NCBI GenBank assembly: GCA_965178125.1
Contig: OZ237739.1
Coordinates: forward strand, 1,364,001 to 1,428,000
Length of the DNA: 64,000 nucleotides
Direction of reading: 5' to 3'
Source of the DNA: Bilabrum cf. latius
Taxonomy: Eukaryota > Bigyra: Bicosoecida > Bigyra > Bicosoecida
Shown in pieces: positions 12,244 through 24,781 of the stretch. Numbering within the stretch: position 1 is the first letter of the stretch; each line of letters begins with the position of its first letter. The notes under the pieces were generated by a model. That model did no database searches. It saw nothing but the letters and a program-made list of their open reading frames with translations, and was not told the origin of the DNA. Position numbers and translations under genes: made by a program.

Positions 12244-15200
12244 TCACGCCTCCTCCCCGACGCTCTTGAGTGTCTGGCTCAAGATCTCCCGCATGTTCTT
12301 GGAGGCTCCCGCCTGCAGCTTCTTAACCTGCTCGATCTGCAGGGCGCGCAGGGAGGGAGTCGACGTCCGGGCCTTGGTGAAGCACCCGGCCATGCGCGCG
12401 CCCACCTGCGCGTTCTTCTCGTCCACCCGCTTGAGCATCTCGGCCACGGCGGCGTACCCCTTGCCGGAGGCGTCGTGGAAGGCCCGAGGGTTGCCGAATG
12501 CGAACCCACCCAGCAAGGCGTACACCTTGTTGGGGTTGGTGATGGCGAAAGCAGGGTGCTTCTGCAGCTCGTCCAGCACCTCGGGGCCCTCGGCAGTCGC
12601 CGCGCACATGCGGAACCACTTGTCGATCACGAGAGCGTCGTCCTTCCACTTGTCCCCGAAGGTCCTCACGCTCTCCACCCTCTGAGGGGCGGAGGCAGGC
12701 AGCGCACAGCAGGCGGTGAAGCCCGCCATCTCGTCGGACATGTTGTCTGCGTCCTTCTGCAGGGCGAGAGCCACGTCCGCCGTGGGCTTCTCTGGGGCCT
12801 TGGCCCCCTCCGCGTTCTCGCCCTTGATGAGCAGCACCAGCAGGATGGCCCGGAGGTCCCTGCAGCTCTTGTGAAGCACCTTCTCCCACGTGTACCCGCC
12901 TCGCAGCACGTCTCCGATCCTGCCCAGCACCGCCTGCATGTCTTCGCCCAGCCGAGTGGCCAGCTCAACCTGCACGCTCTTCTTGGCCTTGCCCAGCGCC
13001 ACCGGGTCCACACACCCGTAATGCTTTACTGCGGCCTGCTCCAGCTCGGCGAGGGCGGGCATGGCCAGGATGTGCGCGGACAGGGCGGGGTCCAGGGAGG
13101 CCTCGCCTGCAGCGGCCTTCCCGTCCACGTCAGCGGATCGGATCACGCGCCCCATGGCCTCCACGAACGCGTCGGCCACGCCGTCGGCCAGCTTGATCTG
13201 CTCGGCGCCCTCCTTGGCGCCCTCGGGAGCGGGCATCCGCGCCAGGATCACATCTGTGGCCACCGCTGCGGCCGCGTCGGTCTTGCACACCACGTCAGTG
13301 TCGTGCGCCAGACGGAAGAGCCTGTTCTCCAGCGAGTCGCCCTCCACGGTGAGGCGCACGGGAGCGCTGAACCCGCGCAGCAAGGAAGGCACGGGCTGCG
13401 CCGGCACGCCCTCTAGCACGAATGTCTGCTCGGGCTCGGTCAGATGCAGCACCACCTCGGCAGAGGGTGCAGCCGTGGCGGCGGCGGCATCATCCCCGGG
13501 GGCGTCGACGCCCGCGAGGATGGCCTTGCCCCAGCGCTGGCTCCACTCGGCGGGGTCGGCGCGCAGGGTGACCGGCATGGCCTTGCCGTCGGGGCCCAGC
13601 AGCGACATGCGCACGGGGATGTGCAGCGCGGGCTTTGGGCCCTTCTGCGTGGGCGTGTCGGGGACTGTCTGTGACAGGGTGACGCTGCAGGTCTTGGACG
13701 CCTCGTCCCAGGCAATCTTCGCGTTCACCTCGGGTGTCCCAGCCACGGCGTACCACCTGCGGAACTGCAGGAGGGGCCTGTCGCCCGCCGCCAGGAAGGG
13801 TGCGTCCACCCACCTGGACATGGAGTCCTCTACGCTCTTCACGGAGCCGTCAATGTCCTTGAGTCCTCCCCAGTTGGCGTCCTCCATGGCCGTGCAGAAG
13901 TCGTTGCAGGTGACCGCCTGCCCGTCGTGCCTCTCAAAGTACAGGTCGGTCGCCCGGCGGAAGCGGTCCCTGCCCAGTATCGTCTCGTACATGCGCACCA
14001 CCTCGGCACCGCCGCGATACACTGTCATCGAATAGAAGCTGCGATACTATAGAACGGGAGAAACGGATGCTGATTGCAATCGTGAGCAACATATATGAAC
14101 GCATCGCCAACGACGGGGCAAAACCCTCCGAATAAGACGGTGCCAGACTAGATTCCGCAAGCACTGCAGGATCACACGAGACGCCGTGCATCAATGTTGC
14201 CTCACTTGTCGATGGCCTGCACCTCGTCGGGGCGGATGGGGTGGGACATGGGCCCGGCTGCCTCGGGGAACTGGGCGGCCCTGACCACGCGGACCGTGTC
14301 GAGCCTCTTGCTGACCGCAGACAGCTCGTCCATGGAGAAGCTCTGGTCCCTGAACACGGTGAAACCCTCCTTTAGGGTCACTGCGGGGCAATATGAAAGA
14401 TAGGAAGGAGAGAGGGAGCAATGGAACCGACGCTGACAGACTCGCAGCGCATGCCCCGCATCGAATCACAGCCACATCGGCACGCACTGGCTTTGCATGG
14501 ACGAGGCCAGCACGCGCGGTAAACCCAAGGTCAAGACCGGCATCTAGTGGCCTCTCACGCTGGAACCAGTCCTGGCAGGTCACGCGGTTACCCGAATAGT
14601 TGTGGAAGTACTCGTGTCTGCGGAAGTTGGGGGAGGATAGTGAAACGAAGAGAGAGCAGGCGTGGGCGTGCGAAAGCAAGGGCGATTCGTCTACACAGCA
14701 GGAGCAATAGTCAGCCACAGCCCAACATAGCTCACCCGATCACTCCGGTGATGAGATCCAGGTCCATGTCGGTGGCACTCTTCTCTGAGCCCAGCACGTA
14801 CTTGGTGTTGAACACGTTCAGGCTCTTGTTCTCCATGGCCCCCATTGTGAAGTCTGGGGTGGCCACGATGTTGAACTGTTCCAAATCGTAGATTCGACCG
14901 AAGCGGCGCTCGTCCCAGGCCATGGACCGCTGCAGGCTGCGCATGGCGTGCCCGCACCGCTCGATGTCGTCGCCGATTGCGAAGATGCGCAGGCGCACGT
15001 CCACGCCGTCCTTGCGCTTGAACGAGTCCTCCAGCACGTTGAGGTCGCCCGCCACCAGAGCGAACAGGTAGGTCGGCTTGCGCCAGGGGTCCACCCACTT
15101 CACCCAGTGCTTGCCCTCGGCGGAGGCGTCCTCCGGCGTGCCCTCTCCCTTCTCCACGTCGTTGCCGTTCGAGAGAAGGTAGGGGCTGCTGGCCTTGTCG

Positions 15201-15793
15201 CCCACGACGGTGCACGTGTATGAGCTCATCACGTCGGGGCGATCGAACTGGGGGCAGAAGCGCCTGAATCCCTGTGCCTCCATCTGCGTGATGTACATCT
15301 TGCCGCCCTGCGCCTTGTACAGGCCGCTCAGCTCCGTGTTGTCTGCGGGCGTGTGCTTGGACACGATCACGAGCTCGAAGGTGGCAGCCGATGCGCCGTC
15401 AGCGCCCGAGGCGCTCGCAGCCGCGCCTTTGCCGGCAAGCGACGCGATCGCCTTTTCGACCGGACCGGCCGCAATTTTGAGCAAGTCGTTCTCCTTGTCG
15501 TGCTCGAAGCCATCTGCTCCAGCAGCGACAGCAGTGCCCGCCACAGACACCTCCAGCACATCGAGGAAAGAAGAGGCATCCAGCTCGATCGTCTTGGCCG
15601 CGCTTCCACTCGCTGCCTCAAAAGCAGGGTTAGGACGAGTGGCCAGGCTAGCCCGGACGGTCGTTTCGTCTCCGAGGTCCACCCGCAAATCGACCGTATC
15701 GACCAGGAACGGAGGGGGCAGGTAGTCCAGCCTGCGGATAACCTTGTTGGCCTTTCCTTGCTCTGATGCGTCACCGCCTGCAGCTGCTGCCAT
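12244..15793 (-). CDS. pepN: M1 family aminopeptidase N (PepN type)
   Basis: Zinc aminopeptidase that removes N-terminal residues from peptides; 1,028 residues, with closest resemblance to bacterial/plastid-type PepN rather than animal APN. Four exons: 14736..15793, 14559..14617, 14206..14380, 12244..14038, separated by GTGAG..AG introns of 118, 178 and 167 nt. The phases fit exactly (1,029 codons). Substrate motif GAMENK lies near residue 316. The zinc site is H354-E-Y-F-H358 with E377 in LTLKEGFTVFRD, and it is rebuilt only when the three introns are removed. The downstream FYSMTVYRGGAEV, LYFERHDGQAVTCNDF and C-terminal helical domain (DKWFRMCAA, NPNKVYALLGGFAFGNP) follow PepN closely. It ends in TGA with no in-frame TAG. 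An alternative upstream ATG at 15895 would add a possible targeting extension rich in Leu, Arg and Phe. The introns rule out bacterial contamination. Confidence 0.93.
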
Positions 15794-16167
15794 TGAGTAT
15801 ACTATCTGCGTACCATGAAACGGCTTCAAGGGCACATAGAGAGGTAGATGTCCACTAAACCACAGGCGAACACGACATGAAAGATCGTGTTTCAAATACA
15901 GCTCTTGTCGCTATTCATGCCGATTTCTAGTGTGCATTCACCAAAAAGGATATTGCGAAATAACACAGTAAATAAAATCGTCTAGTAACAGGTTCGAATA
16001 CTCTCACGTAGCTGCTAAAAGTGCAATTTAATCGAGTGTACGTCACGCCCGCGCCAGCTGTCGGCCAAGGGCCTGTGACGAGTGCACCCAAACTTCGCTG
16101 GCGGTGGAACACCTTGGCTGGATTTAATTATCTCTCACCATGAAACGGCGCAAGTCACAGCCTGAGT
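15794..16167. other. Intergenic, PepN 5' side / TPR protein 3' side
   Basis: AT-richer spacer of 374 nt. No ORF with homology, no tRNA and no clear repeat seen. It should hold the PepN promoter on the minus strand, unless the longer PepN start at 15895 is used. Confidence 0.5.
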
Positions 16168-19100
16168 TCATTCGTACTGCCTCATGGCCTTGCGGATCAT
16201 CTCCTGCACGTCCTCCAGCTGCCGCAGCGCCTCCTCCCTCTGCAGCTCGTCCGGATCCGCAGACCGGCCGCCCCTCCTCCGCGCCTGCGCACCCCTCGCC
16301 CCGGACCACTCGTCACCCGCAGCGGCACCCGCACCCCTGGACGCCCCCTCGGCAGCCCCCGCCCCGGCCCCTTCCCGCCCCAGCACGTTCACGCCGGCGA
16401 AGGAAGCGTGCCCGAAGACCATCGCCACCGCCTCCTGCACCGTGGGTCTTGTTCCCTCACCGCCCCCAAGGTCCAGCTCCGTGATGGAGCGCCGGCGACC
16501 CCTCGGCTTGGACGGGGAAGAGCCGCCGTCTGCGTGATCCGACCCGCCGGAAGCCGCGGCAAGACCTTGGGCCCTCGGTGCCGCCCTTCCCCCGCCCAGC
16601 TTGCCACCACCGGCCGCCGCTTGCCTCCCCACCGCGCCACGAAGCACGTCTGCGAAATCGCCCGCCATGTCCCGGGCAGACTCCAGCCCCTCCGCCGCGC
16701 CCTCAGCATCTGCCACCTGCTCGCTGGCGGCCGCCGCGCCCAGCCGCGCCCACAGCGGCATGCACGCGTGCCTGGAGCGGTCGAGCGACTCCGCCGCAGC
16801 GGCCTTTGCGGAACCAGGGGCGCCGCGCGCGCCGCCTTCAGCCTGCCCCTGCCCCGGGTCATCGGACACGCCGTCACCGCCAGCCCGCCCGCCCCATCCG
16901 TACCCTGCCTCGGTGGCGGCATCGGCGGCCAGCTGGCCCATCTCATCGTCCAGCTCCCAAAGCGTCAGGAAGCAGAGCCGAGCCCGGCCGGCCTCTCCCA
17001 GTGCCCTGCAGCACTGCCCCAGGCCAAGCAAGGCAGGACCGAGGCAAGGCGCCAGAGCAGCAGCCGCCTGTGCCGCCCGGCCCCGCCTCCACTTGGACCC
17101 CAGGGAGGAGGGCCCGCCACTGCCCCCAGGTGGCGAGCCGGGCGTGAATCCCACAGACCCCATCGACCGCGCGGATGCCATGCCCGGGGTACCGTGTCCC
17201 TGCATCACCTCGCCCCCAGAGCAAATGAGCTGCGCCAGCACACGCGCCTCGCCCCGCATCCCGATCCAAGCAGCCTCGGACGCTTGCCCGCCGGCCCCTT
17301 CCCCTGCCCCATTGCTGCCTGGAGTACCCGGGCCACCCGGCGAGGAGGCCTTGCCCTTGCCATTGCCTTTGCTCTTGGAGCGGCTGGTGCTTCCCCTCCG
17401 CTTGCCCTTGCTCTTGCCCGCGCTGCTGCCTCGCCGCCCTTTTCGCTTGCCCGACGCGGCGGCCTTGTTGGGCGACTCGCTGCCCGTCGCACGGCCGGTC
17501 CCACCCACTGGCACCGACCCGCCCTCCACCCTCTGTCGACGGGCCAGCAGCCAGGAGGCTTGCGCTGCCTGGGCCCCGGACGCACCGAACTGGCGACGCC
17601 AGTGGCGGGCGGCCGGGGTGGCTGCCAGAGCCGCCGCGGGATCGTCGTAGTCGATCGAGTCAGCGGCGTCGCCCTGCCCGCGCATCGCGAACCGCCTCGC
17701 GAGAACGAGGCACTCCACCACTACAGCCTCGAACTTCCGCTAGGCCTTCTCGATGCGTTCCCTGTCGCCCGGACCCAGGTCTGGAGCCAGGGGGAGCAGC
17801 TCCCACACCGCCTGTGCCGCTTTGGATCCCGCTGCTTCCGCACCTGCTCCCGCTGTCCTCGGGGAGGTCCTGGGGCTCCCCCTGCCGGTGCGCGGACTCG
17901 CCCTAGTCCCGCTCCTCGACTTGGAACCACCTCGGCGCCTAGATGAGGAATAGGAGGCAGACAACGTCGCACCCGCCGCCTTTGAAAAGGCCGCGACTAG
18001 ACTGAGGCTCCTCAGGGCGGGCCACACGGCGGACTCCGCTGCCCCGAGCGCGGCGGCAAGGGGCAGCGGCAGGAAATCGTCGAAGCGAGACAGCGCCCCT
18101 ATCGCGCCGTGGCCCCCAGCCCGGTCCGCCTGCAGGACCTGGAGCGCGGCAGCGGCCGCGTCCTCCAGCAGGTCCAGCGGGCTCCCCGCCGTCCTACGAG
18201 CCAGCGACTCGGCAGCCTCGAAGGCCTGCGAGCTGGCGTCGAACACGCCCAGTTGCTGCGTGGTCAGGATCGACGAGGCTCCCGCAGAGGAGGGCACGCC
18301 CTTGCGGCGGTGCTCTCCCGGTGCTAATGCGCCCCCACTTCCCCTGGGGATGAACCTGCCGCTCCGCACAGACCCCGCCCCGTCCCGCCCCGCACCACCC
18401 GTCGCCGTGCTAGCGCCGTCATCAAGGGCGGACTCGGACTCGCCGTCGCCCGTGGTTGTTCCCCCACCCCCTCCCTCCACTGCCAAAGAGGCACAGGCCC
18501 GCAGTGCACGGGCCAACCCGTACCACACCCGCGGGGCCACCACGCCCGTCACACGAGAGCTCACCGCGCTCTCCTGCGACGAGGCCTAAACCGCCCCCCC
18601 GCCCTTCGCACCAAATCCGCTACCACTAGACCGCAACGGACTGCCCCGCCCGCCGCGGCCTGGGGTGCCCCTGGAGGAAGACAAACCTCCCCCCGCAGCC
18701 CCGGCCCCCTGCCCCCCCGCTGCCCTGGCACGCAGCCCGAGCCGCGCCAGCGCGGGCCCCGGCATGAGCTGCCCAGCACCGCTGAAAGCCGGGCCCAGCG
18801 ACACCTGCAGGCCCCGGACAAGCGGCCCCGCGTGCGCCCGCAGCCAGCCAGCGCACGCCTCCAGCGCCTCGCTCGTCACACCCGCAGCCAGGTCAGCCGC
18901 CGTGGCCCGCTGCAGCAGCAGCGCGCAGAGCAGCAGGGCAGCGGATGCCGCGGGGCCGGACGAGGCCCCCGGAGCTGCCGCGTCGCCCATGGCCTGCACC
19001 ACCGCTCGCAGCGCGCGGTAGTCCAGCTCCGCACCCCCGTCTCCTGCAGGTCCGATCGGGCCCGCAGGGGGGGGAGGCGGCGACACCAGCACAGCGACCC

Positions 19101-22100
19101 CCCGGCCTGCCAGGCCGCCAAGCTCGGCTAGTGCCATCGCGGCTGCCTTGGCCTGCGACGAACCAGAACCAGAACCAGCTCCTCCTCGCGGGCCAGACGA
19201 AGATGGGGGGGCGGTGGATGTTCCCAGGGCCTCCTTGCCCGCGGCTGCCACTGCTCGCCATAGGCACCGGGCGGCAAAGTCCCACGCGCCAGGGAGGGAA
19301 AGTGCCTCGGGAGGAACAATCCGATCGGAGCCAGAGGCTGCGTCGCCGGCCCTGTGGGGGGCGATGGCCATCGCTTCGGCGTGCCGAGCCGCGGCTGTGC
19401 CCCGCACCGCCAGCAGCGCGGCAATGTGGCCCGCCCTCGCGCCCCCCTGGGAATGAGCGTGTGTTCCCCGGGCCCCGGAGGCGGCCCCACCACCGGACAC
19501 CGAGGCCTCGTCCATCTCCTTGAGCGCCAGGCTGCGGGCGCACGCGAACATGCACAGGCGGCTCTCTCCAGCCCCTGCCGCCGCGCACGCGAGAGCGTGC
19601 CACGCCGCCGGATCCCGCAGCTCCTCCCCATTGTCCCCGCCCCTGGCATCGCCATCCAGCTCACCGCCCTCACGACCACCCGTTGCGTTGCCCAGGATGA
19701 TGGCACCACTCGAGTTGCGGATTCCCAGCGCCCTGCACAGCGTGTCGGTGGCTGCTCGGGCGCGTCCCCGAGCTAGCAATGCCAGCCCGTCCACCACGGT
19801 GGCCCTTCGCTTGGACTGCTGCTGCCGAGCTGCAACGACCCCCTGCAGCCTCAACAGTGCGGGGCCCAGCCCAGGACACCTCTGTCCCGCCAGGTCTATG
19901 TGTTCCCTGGCCGCTTGCGCCGGCATGCGAAGCTTTCCGTCGCCGCTCCGCGCCCCTGCACCCACCCCCTCGCCGCTCCCAAGCTCCAGGGCCTCCCTCA
20001 GCGAGGGCTGCGCCACGGTGTCAGGCAGGGCCAGGAGCGCACCTGCCAGATTCGCGTGCAGCCTGCCGCACACATCCAACAGAGGTCCCCTCTGGAGATC
20101 CGCCCACGCCTTGTCTGCAGCGGAAGCGGTGCCGCCCTCGCCCGCGTCTAGCTGCGCCAGTGCAGCCTCGCATTCCAGCATGCCGCGCGCATACCACTGC
20201 GTGCAGCTCAGGAGCAGCACCAGGGGCGGGGACCTCTGCTGCTCCTGGTCTAGCTGCTGGATGATGATGCTGGCGCTCGGGAAGCAGCGGAGGAACACCG
20301 AGGCCGGGGGTAGAGAGGCTTCGCTGACTCGGGATGGCATATCGGCGACCCCACCGAGATTGCCGGTGCTCGACCTCCCTACTGCAGTGGCACCGCTCGG
20401 GCTCTCACTGCCGTCCTCCAGCGGCAAGCGAGACCGGCTCGAGGAGGAGCCCCCGCCGCCCCGACGGGAGGCCGGTGCTGGGTCTGCACGGGGCACGGCG
20501 GCCAGTTCCGCTGCCACCCTAAGCCACGCCGAAGGCGACTCGGCTTGCCCCACAGCGAGCTGGTGCTTGCTCAATTCCTGCAGCGCAGCCGCCGCAGCCG
20601 CCGCGGCCTCGGCTCCCTGCGCACTGTCCTGGTCTCCAGCCAGCTGTACCCCGGCCTCCTGGGCCGAGGCACCGATGGCTAGACACGCCCGGGCAAAGTC
20701 CAGTCGACCACCGGCCCGCATCGCGAGCTGGGGCCGCAGGGGTACGGCCTGCCCGCCCAGCCTCCTGGTGTAGTCTTCGTCGTCCGGATCGTCGTGCTGA
20801 CGAGCCCCGCCCATGCGCCACCAGTTGCCCGCGGCGGTTGACGCAGACCGGTCGGCCCAGCTGCTGCCCCCCGTGCGGGCCGAATGCAGCGACGTGCCGG
20901 ACCGGCCGCCGCCCAGCCCAACTCCCCGTCCAGCGGAAGCTGCATTTGCTGCCGCATCGCTCCTAGCCTCTGAGGTCCGAATGGCCTGGAGCAAGGGTGG
21001 GAGAACACTGCCCAGTGAGACCACAGCCGAGGCCGATGATGAGGACGCGCCAGCAGACTTCCCGCTGCCTTTCTTTCCGCCCTTCCTGGATGCCTGCTTG
21101 GCGAGCACCAGGCCCATGGACAGCAGGCATTTGGCGTGGCCAGGACGCACCAGGAGGGCAGCGCGAAGGGCCTGGGCAGCATCGGCGAGGAGACTGGCGG
21201 CGGTGGGTGCCTGCTGAGCGGCGGGCCCGCCCCGCCCCGGCATGGGCTTGCGAGGACTGCCACGACCACCGCCGCTGCTGCTCCCGTCTGCCTTCTCTAG
21301 AAGCAGGGAGGCGTAGCACGCCGCAGAGTCGGCTGCAGCGTCGGGATCCGGGCCCACGCTGCCCAGCATCGCCGCCTAGGCGCTGGCTGAGCCTGCCGCT
21401 GCGCTACCAGCGCGCACCGCAGTGGCCTGTTTCAGCAGCGGTTCGATGTTGCGCCGGAGGAGTCGCTCGGCCTCTTGCCTCAGTCCCTAGCCTTCCACGC
21501 TCGCTGACTGTACGCCCGACCCGCCCCTGTTCCTGCGATACACGTCCAGCAGAGCCACAGCTAGATTCAGCCGCGCACGCACGGCATGTGCGGCCCACAG
21601 CAGGTCGGGGGAAGGGATGGACGCGGGGAGAGGCAGGCGCCAGGGGTGCGCCGCGATGCTAGCCACGGCGTCGTCTGTCGATGATGCCGTCCTGCTTCCC
21701 GTGCCTGCCTGTCCCCCTGCCCCCCTGGTGCCCCGCATGTGTGCACCCGCCCGCCTGGAGACGGGCACGGGAACGGAGAGGCAGCCCCTGTACGCCTCGA
21801 TGGCCTCGACCAGTCTTCCCTCTTGGTGCGACATCAGGCCAGTCCCTAGCAGTGCGTGTGCGTGCAGCAGCGACGCGCGCATGCGGCATCCTGCCAGTGC
21901 CCTCGCTACCTCGCCCACTCCACTGCCACTGCCACTGCCACTGCCACTGCCGCTCGGCGCGCCACCCTCTCCATCGGGCGTGCCTGCCTGCACGCAGTCC
22001 ATGGCGATCTCAGCGTGCGCCACTGCTGCTCCGAACGCCTCCATCGCCTGGTCCCTCGAGCTCCGCTGCAGCTGTTCTCCCTGCGTCGACGGGGCGGCGC

Positions 22101-24237
22101 CGGCCCGCTTCCTGCCGCCGGTCGCGCCTCTCTTGAAGCCCGACCCTCGGCCGCTGCCCCCGCTTCCATCCTCAGGATCAGTCTCGTGCAGATCAGCCGC
22201 CCCCTGCGCATCCAGCGCCGCCGTACCGTAGTTGATGGCCGCTTCGCCCGCTCGCAGGGCGGACTCGGCCTGGGCCAGCATATCTCGCGGGCTGCCGGAT
22301 GATCCGCCGCTGCTGCCACTGGCTTGGGCCTGAGGTATCCCACGCATGCTGGCCCCGCCGCCCTACGCCACGGCTGAGTGCTTGACTCCGCTGGGATGCG
22401 GACCCCCCTCGCTGCCCCATGCACCCGCCTTGGCCCTGCCCTTGCCGCTACCGCCGCCGCCCCAAGAGTGCATGCCGGCAGCCGCTGCGGATCGCTCCGC
22501 CTCGTCCCACACCGCCTTGAGGGCGTGAAGGGCATCGCTCGGACGAAGGATTGCGCCCGCATCTGCCCCACCCTACGCTGCGCTGCTGCGGCGCCTCCTG
22601 CCGTGCCTTGACCCTCCGCCACCGCGCGAGCCACCCGACATCTAGATCTGCGCCCGGCACAGCGCAAGGTGCATCTGCGCCGGACGGTGTACACCCCCCG
22701 CCCTCCGAGCCGCCTCAATGGCCTTGTGAAATCTGCCGGCCGCGTCTCTGGGCCGCCCCATTGCAGCCAGGCACAGGCCCTCTTCGAACCGGCAGGCGCT
22801 GATGGCAGCCGACTCCTCTGCCTCTGTCACTGCAGTGCCCTGCATCAGCCTGCGGAGGGCCTTGGCTTTGGCTGCCGACTGCCCCGCACTGCCCCCCTTG
22901 TCCTTGCCCTTGCCCCCATCTCCGCCACTTTGCTGCCCCTCCGACTCCCCTCCCCCCGCCTCCCCCCTGTCCTGTGCAGCAGCCGCCTCGACGCACGCTC
23001 TGCTCTGCTCAAAATGGCCAAGTGCCCGCTCATCGTCGCCGAAGGGGGCGGGGCCCCGGCCCGGGCCCAGTCCATACCGCGCAAGCTGTCCCCTGCGGAA
23101 CCACAGCGCCGATCGCTGCGGCGCCGCCTGCGCGACGAGACCCAGTGCAGTGGCTGGCCCGGGCGTGCCGTCCTCCCCCCCGCTCCCCAGCGCTGATGCC
23201 GCGCGTTCGTCAACGACGATAGCTCGCGCGTAGCTCGCGTCCGCCCGCGCCAGATCCCCCTGCAGCTCGTGGCACAGCCCACTCCCCGCATGCGCCGAAG
23301 CTGCCACGGCAGGCGAGGGCACGAGGAGATCCGCCTCCACGTCGGTGTCGTTGGAGGCGGCGGGGGCTGGCCCATCCTCGTCCCAGTCAGGGCCTGCCTC
23401 CGACTTGCCCTCCTCGATCCCGGCCTCCCCGTGGCCCATCACGGAGGAAGAGGAGGAGGAGGACGAAGAGGAGGAAGGAGACAGCGTGGCAAGCCTCGCG
23501 GCCTCCGCGAACTGCCTGAGGCAGGTGGCCGGTGAGGACCTGCCGGAGCGGAGACCCCACCAGGCGGCCAGCAGCTGCGCGTGCGGACACGATGGATCGA
23601 CAGCGACGGCGCTGTCAGCCTCGTCGGCGGCGTCCTGCAGCTGGCCCCGCGCCTCTAGGCAAAGGGCTCTGTTGCACCGGGCAGACGAGGCGAGCCTTGC
23701 CCAACGGGTCCTGCGGGAGTCTCGCAGCGCGCGCCGCAACTCGGCATCCGCGATCCTCGTGGAAGTTTCAGCTCTTCGCTGTGCATCCGTGACATGGCCG
23801 GCTCTGAGTAGCACACAGCATTGGTTGAAGGCAAGTGTAGCCTCGACAAGCCTCGCGTGCTCCTCTTCCTGCTTTGCCCTTGGCGAGGACGATCGTGCAG
23901 TCTGCGCATGACGATCCTAGGATGCAATAGCCTTGCTTGCCTTCTTCAGACCGGCACTGGCGGACTCAATGTCGCCGTCGATCGCCTCTTGCACCTGGGC
24001 GAGTCCGGACAGTACGCTAGGATTCGAAGGGTCGAGCGCAAGCGCCTGCTGATACAACTTCCGGGCCTGCTCGGCCAGAACAACTGCTCGCTTTAGATCA
24101 TTTTCGGTGTCCGATCGTACGCAATAATTTCCGGCCACTTGCTAAGCTTCGGCAAGTAACGACGACGCCCGGTCGGACAAGTCGAAGACGCGCTGCCGCT
24201 GCTTGAGCGGCGCTGGCGGTCCAGGCCGAGCTGACAT
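16168..24237 (-). CDS. Giant TPR-like helical-repeat protein of unknown function
   Basis: 2,689-residue protein from a single uninterrupted frame once nine TAGs (24142, 23917, 22642, 22573, 22363, 21487, 21376, 18586, 17740) are read as Gln; the stop is TGA at 16168. Start MSARPGPPAPLKQRQR at 24237. The N-terminal third has TPR-like helix pairs: AEQARKLYQQALALDPSNPS, NRALCLEARGQLQDAADEADSA..VDPSCPHAQLLAAW, and later ALAPCLGPALLGLGQCCRALGEAGRARL. It ends in an acidic helix (LQREEALRQLEDVQEMIRKA). Between the helices are very long Gly/Ser/Ala- and Asp/Glu-rich linkers. No catalytic motif was seen, so a scaffold role is the most that can be inferred. I do not recognise the family. Antisense frames of 200 to 500 codons are GC-driven shadows. 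Confidence 0.75.
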
Positions 24238-24781
24238 AATACGTAGCCTACCAAAACTGGGAAGAGTTCACACTTAAGTCGAATTGCCGCGTTCAAGCTA
24301 AGTGGCAAGGCCGACCCCAACGGGTCAGTAGAGCGCCGGCGGTTTTAAGAGCGCCGGCGGTCGCAACCACCTGGGCCCTCAGGCTGGGCATGGTCGCGCC
24401 TGCTTCGGTGGGAAACGGCATGAAAGACGGCCCCATGCTTTCCTGCCAGATTCATTGTCAAGTATGGATGCGCCCGTAAGATCTCGTCGGGGTATCAGCA
24501 CGTACCGGGTGCTCGTCTCACCAATGCGACCACCGTAGGCTCGTTGCAACCGAGCAAAGAAGCGCAGGGAGAGGTGGGGGGTTGATGTGTGAGAGAGCGG
24601 GAGTTGTTCGACCATGTGCCCCTACGGCATGGCCTTTGCTGAGGGTTGGGGGTGGTGGGCCCAGCCACTGGCAAGATCGGATCGAACACCGGCGGCAGTG
24701 CGGTGCATATTTCCGATCCGACTTGCAGCAGCGCCTCAAAAGCAACAACATGATGCCTTCGAAGTGCATGAATAACCAAAC
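24238..24781. promoter_or_regulatory. Divergent intergenic region with a 12-nt direct repeat
   Basis: 544 nt between the TPR gene and U2SURP, which point away from each other. It contains the direct repeat gagcgccggcgg twice within about 35 nt (near 24331 and 24350), separated by a T-rich spacer, and no supported ORF. A promoter role is inferred from position. Confidence 0.4.

Noticed and set aside
12475-14035. Plus-strand ORFs of 313 and 324 codons
   Set aside because: Antisense to the well-supported PepN gene; no homology and a composition driven by GC-rich third positions.
12244-15793. Bacterial contamination or very recent transfer of PepN
   Set aside because: Three spliceosomal introns with standard sites interrupt the gene, and its GC content matches the neighbours.
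15980-16000. Second T-loop-like string (ggttcgaatac)
   Set aside because: Flanking bases do not pair into a T-stem; no tRNA cloverleaf. So the predicted UAG-reading tRNA was not found in this window.
19520-20773. Plus-strand 417-codon ORF
   Set aside because: Antisense to the TPR-like gene; Ser/Ala/Pro-rich with no recognisable domain.
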